From a virus, in the IMG/VR virus record IMGVR_UViG_3300025286_000116, positions 1 to 26,394 of that record: a DNA stretch of 26,394 nt; one strand, written 5' to 3'. Below the pieces are notes generated by a model. That model was not told the DNA's origin, did not search any database, and worked only from the letters and a program-made list of their open reading frames with translations. This document shows positions 23,484-26,394 of the stretch, one piece after another. Position 1 is the stretch's first letter, and every line of letters starts with the position of its first letter. A program made the translations under genes and the position numbers.

Positions 23484-23512
23484 ATTATACCACGTACATG
23501 GATCTAGGTCAA
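23484..23512 (-). promoter_or_regulatory. Internal sigma-70-like promoter, TTGACC-17-TATAAT with extended -10
   Basis: On the minus strand the -35 box TTGACC (23507-23512) and the -10 box TATAAT (23484-23489) are exactly 17 bases apart. The bases TGG just before the -10 make it an extended -10. The start of transcription would be near 23477. It lies between the 36-aa gene and the 58-aa gene, inside a late operon otherwise read from the right-end promoter. It should drive the 58-aa, HNH-like and membrane genes and on into portal. Confidence 0.65.
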
Positions 23513-23517
23513 GATCC

Positions 23518-23628
23518 CTATTGTGTACCCTTGGGCTGACCCCCACTCACGCTGCCTGCGCTCACGGAGGACGAGTTCGGTTTGTTGCTGTTGGGCTTGA
23601 CTGCTCCCATCTTTGGGGTGTGTGGCAT
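23518..23628 (-). CDS. 36-aa Ser/Pro/Gly-rich protein after terminase
   Basis: The ATG at 23628 shares one base with the stop of the large terminase (TAATG), and AGGAG lies six bases before it, a strong ribosome site. The product starts MPHTPKMGAVKPNSNKP, continues with Ser/Gly residues and ends GQPKGTQ; it looks disordered. I recognise no family. The translation signals are the evidence; the protein itself gives no functional hint. Confidence 0.55.
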   Translation of the reverse strand: MPHTPKMGAVKPNSNKPNSSSVSAGSVSGGQPKGTQ

Positions 23629-25250
23629 TAGCCTCTCCTACGCCGTTTACGGCGCTTCCGTACAATTTGCTTCATGCACTTCTGGTGTACGTTCAGTTCT
23701 TCGACATACGACGATGATCCCTTGGGCACGACTGGCACAAGCCCAATGACCTTGTTGGCGCACAACACCACAACTGTGGCGAGGTCATCGTGCTGCCCAA
23801 CGCGCGCACCGATGCGGACATTACCTCCTGAGCCGATATGCTTTTCGATGCCCAGAAGTTCCTGACGCTGCTCTTTATTGTGGAGGAGGTGTGCGCGGGT
23901 CGTACGAAGTAGCGTTTGGAATGACCCATAAATCCTTGCCTTACTGTTGGCAGTGAAGTCCTGACCCTGAATCACAAAGCCCCGGTCTAGGGCCAGTTCC
24001 TTCAGCGCTTCCAACTGATATTGGTCGGAGTAGACGTTCACAACGTGGTATTCGTTGATTTTCTGGGCAATCTCATCAAGAATGACGGCGGGGTTGAGTG
24101 AAACTCCTTTTTCCGGTTTCCAGCTTTGTATCCAATCTTGGACAAAGCCGCGTGCGGGTTCATAGTGTCCGATACAAAACGCGAACTTGTCCTTCCGAAA
24201 CGCCGGGTCGAGCGCGGCGATGTAGAATGGTTTCTGGTCCTCCGGGTGCCCACTACGTGGGTAGGCTTCGCGCCACTGTGGGGCATTGTGCATCGCGTCG
24301 TCGAGCAGCGTATCGGGAAACATCCCCGAGACCGCATCGACGAACTGGGCGCGCACTTCACGGATATAGGCGTCGGGGTCCTTGAGTTGCGTGCGCGTAA
24401 ACCAGCGACGGTCGAGAATCGGGTTCTCAATGGCTGGTGTCGGTGCGTGGTAGACCACGGTTTGCCGAAAGCGCTCGCGGTCCTCATCATCTGTGGTGAG
24501 TTTCCGCCCTCCGGTCCCGGCGTTGTGCGCGGCCCAGAGAATCCCCTCCTTACTCCAGGGTGTGGACGCCCCAAGGAGTTTGTGGTCGGGAAACTGGATC
24601 TGTGCGTACTCGACCGCACGGATGACCTCGTAGTCCGGGTTCGCCGCTTCCTCTTCGGAATACCAGAACCCCACCTCGTCACACGCCACAATCGGTACAG
24701 CGAAACCCCGAAAGGACCGCCGTGTGGGGGGCGATGGCGCGATGACGTGCCCGTTCTTCAGGAGAATCCCATCAGCGTTGGACTTCTCTACCTCATTTTT
24801 GAGGATGGGTGATTCATCTAAGATGCCCATCACAAACTCATCAAGAATGGATTGTGCGAGGGGCAGCTTCTGCGCGACGATGAACGACCGGCACTTTTGA
24901 CGCTTGGCGACGTAGCGCATGTGCCCACCCATCGAAGCTTCGTAGGCGAGAACGAACGAGAGAAACTTGTCGGTCTTACCACTCCGTCGACCCAGGATGG
25001 CCCACGCGGAGTGATATTCATTGGGGGTGTAGGTCACCTCTGTGACGGGCGTGACGGGAAAGCCGAGGTCGTCGAAGGTCGCGCCCCCCTGAAGGACGCT
25101 CCAGTGGTAGCGCTCCTCCTCTGTGTCGAGGGGGAGCCCATAGAGCGCTTTCAGCATGACCTGCTGTGGGCCGCTCATCGAGACCCAGGTGCGTTTGAGG
25201 AGGCGTGGTTCGTGAATTGCTTCGGTGAACGTAATGCGCTCAGCAATCAT
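23628..25250 (-). CDS. terL: Terminase large subunit (TerL), 540 aa
   Basis: This is the packaging motor ATPase and headful or cos nuclease. The ATPase part has Walker A GRRSGKT (residues 87-93), Walker B IVACDE (187-192, Asp191/Glu192) and the coupling motif LLGASTPW (225-232). The RNase H-like nuclease shows Asp348 in IAALDPAF, Asp409 in NVYSDQYQ and the Asp488-Asp489 pair in GQHDDLA. The tail is very basic (IVRKRRKRRRRG) and may contact DNA or portal. The ATG overlaps the stop of a nested 65-codon frame (ATGA) and has no clear Shine-Dalgarno, so it depends on coupling. All catalytic residues are present, so it is likely active. Confidence 0.95.
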   Translation of the reverse strand: MIAERITFTEAIHEPRLLKRTWVSMSGPQQVMLKALYGLPLDTEEERYHWSVLQGGATFDDLGFPVTPVTEVTYTPNEYHSAWAILGRRSGKTDKFLSFVLAYEASMGGHMRYVAKRQKCRSFIVAQKLPLAQSILDEFVMGILDESPILKNEVEKSNADGILLKNGHVIAPSPPTRRSFRGFAVPIVACDEVGFWYSEEEAANPDYEVIRAVEYAQIQFPDHKLLGASTPWSKEGILWAAHNAGTGGRKLTTDDEDRERFRQTVVYHAPTPAIENPILDRRWFTRTQLKDPDAYIREVRAQFVDAVSGMFPDTLLDDAMHNAPQWREAYPRSGHPEDQKPFYIAALDPAFRKDKFAFCIGHYEPARGFVQDWIQSWKPEKGVSLNPAVILDEIAQKINEYHVVNVYSDQYQLEALKELALDRGFVIQGQDFTANSKARIYGSFQTLLRTTRAHLLHNKEQRQELLGIEKHIGSGGNVRIGARVGQHDDLATVVVLCANKVIGLVPVVPKGSSSYVEELNVHQKCMKQIVRKRRKRRRRG

Positions 25251-25444
25251 CCGAGATGGAGCTTATTGTTCAGTGTCATCTGTTCGACGGTTTGCCTGAG
25301 CGAGAATGTCGCTTGTCGTTCGGAGTCCATGACCGCGCCCTTGATCTCCTGCTGGCCGAGCGTCGTCGTTGCTTGATACTTCCCCGGCGATACTGCTGTG
25401 ACTCGGGACGAGAAGTTGAGGTCCGGTGGGACGTTCTTGATCAT
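25247..25444 (-). CDS. 65-aa gene nested out of frame in the 3' end of terS
   Basis: The frame starts at ATG 25444 inside the small terminase gene and ends with TGA overlapping the terL ATG (ATGA). The product begins MIKNVPPDLNFSSRVTAV and includes GKYQATTTLGQQEIKGAV and SLRQTVEQMTLNNKLHLG. In the overlap I count GC at third codon positions of about 72% in this frame but only about 42% in the terS frame, while terL and the first part of terS are GC3-rich by eye. A weak GAGAG lies 10 bases before the ATG. It could be a separate small protein, or the real end of TerS reached by frameshift. The function is unknown. Confidence 0.6.
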   Translation of the reverse strand: MIKNVPPDLNFSSRVTAVSPGKYQATTTLGQQEIKGAVMDSERQATFSLRQTVEQMTLNNKLHLG

Positions 25445-25874
25445 ATTGTTGTCGCTCTCGGATATAACCAGAGAGAGACCGTTCGACCTCCCCCGGTTCT
25501 AGGGGTGTTGGCCTATTCTGCCCCAGAAGTGTGTGTGTACCCTTGAGAATCTTAAAGGCTTCACCGACCTTGGGATTCTCACTCTGTAGCTCGCATTCGA
25601 GCTTTTTCTTGACGACGTCGAGTGCGAGGGCGGTCACATCGCGGAGCCGGTCGTTGAGTTCCTCAAACATTCCTTCGTCCTTGGCAACTGCAAGGTACCG
25701 ACTGACAGTCTTGACGCTCAGCCCGAACTGCGTGGCGATCTTCGGGATCGACTTGCCGTGCAGGACACGTTCGACGACCATCAGAGCCATGCGTGCGCGA
25801 CGATGACCCGACCTGCGACGAGCCGGAGGCGTGCTCAGGGGGGGAGGAGGCTGGCTCGTCGAGGTCGAATCCAT
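25263..25874 (-). CDS. terS: Terminase small subunit (TerS), 203 aa
   Basis: This gene lies just before the large terminase and should recognise the packaging site. Residues 1-28 are Pro/Arg-rich (PPPPLSTPPARRRSGHRRAR). Residues 42-62 form a helix-turn-helix (SIPKIATQFGLSVKTVSRYL), followed by oligomerisation-type helices (LNDRLRDVTALALDVVKKKL). The last 60 residues are Gly/Asp-rich and low in hydrophobics, and their codon use is poor because another frame runs there. The start lacks a strong ribosome site; the leader holds a hairpin instead. The HTH plus position support the call. It could alternatively be a small regulator, but the helix plan is usual for TerS. Confidence 0.8.
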   Translation of the reverse strand: MDSTSTSQPPPPLSTPPARRRSGHRRARMALMVVERVLHGKSIPKIATQFGLSVKTVSRYLAVAKDEGMFEELNDRLRDVTALALDVVKKKLECELQSENPKVGEAFKILKGTHTLLGQNRPTPLEPGEVERSLSGYIRERQQYDQERPTGPQLLVPSHSSIAGEVSSNDDARPAGDQGRGHGLRTTSDILAQANRRTDDTEQ

Positions 25875-25878
25875 TCAT

Positions 25879-25919
25879 AAAGGTGCAGACCCCGCCCTCA
25901 TCGTATTGTGTCTGCCTTT
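25879..25919 (-). promoter_or_regulatory. Leader hairpin directly upstream of terS
   Basis: In the minus-strand RNA, AAAGGCAGAC (from 25919-25910) pairs with GTCTG-CA-CCTTT (from 25890-25879). This gives ten base pairs with a two-base bulge and a 19-base loop that includes GAGGGCGGGG. The 3' arm ends four bases before the terS ATG at 25874, so the stem may hide or position the start. No riboswitch family fits. Confidence 0.45.
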
Positions 25920-25969
25920 GCCTGGTGTTCAGCCTTATGGCGGCGTGAGGTGCAGGGCGATTTCAACTA

Positions 25970-25998
25970 ATCATATCACAAGATGTAGTGTGTGTCAA
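25970..25998 (-). promoter_or_regulatory. Late-operon sigma-70-like promoter, TTGACA-17-TATGAT
   Basis: On the minus strand TTGACA (25993-25998) and TATGAT (25970-25975) are exactly 17 bases apart. Transcription would start near 25963, giving an 89-base leader with a hairpin before terS. The -35 box is one arm of a palindrome, so repressor control is likely. It is the best candidate for the main promoter of the minus-strand operon. Confidence 0.6.
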
Positions 25999-26009
25999 GT
26001 TTTTGACAC
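25992..26009. promoter_or_regulatory. Operator-like palindrome GTGTCAA-GTTT-TTGACAC
   Basis: A perfect inverted repeat with 7-base arms and a 4-base spacer covers the -35 box of the late promoter. A third half-site (TTGACAC, 26014-26020) follows 11 bases later. This is the arrangement expected for a dimeric repressor or activator, whose gene is not in this window. Confidence 0.55.
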
Positions 26010-26273
26010 CCGTTTGACACCCAAAACCGCCGTGGATGTCATTTCGTGTCAAAATTCTGTAAGTGCTTGTGAACACAGGAGTTATAGATGCCATGAAAAT
26101 GAGGTGTGGGCGAAAACTCGATGTCAAAAATTTCCACAACAGAGAGTAGTTAAACGAGCGTTTGACCACTACAGGTGGTAGAGTTTGAAAATTTTGTCAA
26201 ATGGCGACATGGAGGGGCTGTTTTCGTGTCAAGGATTAACTACTAGAAAACAAAGGGGTTATGGGTTTTGACA
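25993..26273. repeat. Eight TGTCAA/TTGACA hexamers in 280 bases
   Basis: Exact hexamers begin at 25993, 26003, 26014, 26047, 26122, 26195, 26227 and 26268, in both orientations; near matches occur at 26162, 26327 and 26337. Spacings are 10, 11, 33, 75, 73, 32 and 41 bases, all near whole turns of B-DNA at 10.5 bases per turn. They may be operator half-sites, origin iterons or a terminase recognition site. Confidence 0.6.
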
Positions 26274-26296
26274 GGGGTTTTTCGACGATCTATATA
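26268..26296 (+). promoter_or_regulatory. Candidate rightward promoter, TTGACA-17-TATATA
   Basis: On the plus strand TTGACA (26268-26273) is followed after 17 bases by TATATA (26291-26296). The -10 is imperfect. It would read out of the window to the right, opposite to the late operon, so an early gene block may start there. The -35 is also one of the repeated hexamers. Confidence 0.4.
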
Positions 26297-26310
26297 TAGG
26301 TAAACCTATA
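26295..26310. repeat. Perfect palindrome TATAGGT-AA-ACCTATA
   Basis: Seven-base arms with a two-base spacer lie at or just after the first rightward -10 box and upstream of the second. It is unlike the TGTCAA family, so it may be an operator for a different protein. Confidence 0.5.
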
Positions 26311-26336
26311 GAGAGACGTAGACTCCTGACAAATTT

Positions 26337-26366
26337 TTGACGTGCGAATTTCATACCCTCTATTAT
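26337..26366 (+). promoter_or_regulatory. Candidate rightward promoter, TTGACG-18-TATTAT
   Basis: The plus-strand boxes TTGACG (26337-26342) and TATTAT (26361-26366) each match the consensus at five of six positions, with an 18-base spacer. It points off the right edge, so the gene it would drive is not seen. It is the better of the two rightward candidates by its -10. Confidence 0.45.
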
Positions 26367-26394
26367 ATACAGGGGTGGGGTAGGGGTCGTGAGG

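Larger units (their letters stand above)
25875..26394. other. Gene-free divergent control region at right edge
   Basis: About 520 bases hold no convincing gene; the short frames present (for example 25963-26169 minus) lack ribosome sites and protein-like composition. From about 25980 the region is visibly richer in A and T than the operon. It contains the late promoter, the operator palindrome, the hexamer cluster, the second palindrome and two rightward promoter candidates. A packaging site may also lie here because terS is adjacent. Confidence 0.65.

Noticed and set aside
25963-26169. 68-codon minus-strand frame in the control region
   Set aside because: It has no ribosome site, overlaps the promoter and the hexamer cluster, and its product looks random.
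25993-26273. CRISPR array
   Set aside because: The repeated unit is only six bases, occurs in both orientations and has irregular spacers.

Overview
The window is the late (structural) half of a tailed double-stranded DNA phage, or of a prophage. The head genes are of the podovirus type: a portal of about 700 residues, a separate scaffold of about 300 residues, a coat protein of about 410 residues, a short-tail adaptor and nozzle, and a series of internal or ejection-type proteins. This looks like a P22-type head joined to a T7-like internal-protein module. The sequence has no host marker. The consensus-like sigma-70 promoters, the Shine-Dalgarno sites and the GH108-type endolysin fit a Gram-negative bacterial host. 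Gene content resembles uncultured environmental phages more than any model phage. I see no tRNA, integrase, insertion sequence or CRISPR array.

Every supported gene lies on the minus strand, so the late operon reads from right to left. At the far right (25875-26394) is a 520-base AT-richer control region without a convincing gene. It holds a sigma-70-like promoter for the late operon, an 18-base operator-like palindrome on its -35 box, eight exact TGTCAA/TTGACA hexamers spaced at near-integral helical turns, and two candidate promoters reading the other way, out of the window. Then follow the small terminase subunit (with a 65-codon gene nested out of frame in its 3' end), the large terminase, a 36-codon gene, a small cassette with its own near-consensus promoter (58-aa protein, HNH-like protein, two small membrane proteins), portal, scaffold and major capsid protein.

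The middle (about 9200-18160) holds a lectin-like virion protein, a Cys-containing protein, tail-fibre-type proteins and several short tail-region proteins, two small membrane proteins, the adaptor with an inserted Ig-like domain, and a 742-residue nozzle or propeller-like protein. The left part carries a fibre-like protein with a signal peptide, a membrane protein and endolysin (the lysis pair), three Gln/Gly-rich internal virion proteins, a 38-residue highly basic protein, and an open reading frame of at least 1,220 codons that runs off the left edge. That large frame lacks its end here and is easily missed by gene callers. It resembles polyvalent-protein-type (LPD38-like) internal virion proteins.

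The genes are tightly packed. ATGA, TAATG and TTGA junctions are common and imply translational coupling. Seven genes were too short, or too incomplete, to show up as ordinary complete open reading frames; I read them directly from the bases: 3663-3779, 12598-12786 (TTG start), 12783-12953, 22925-23071, 23291-23467, 23518-23628 and 1-3661. All functional calls come from reading the sequence; no database search was possible.
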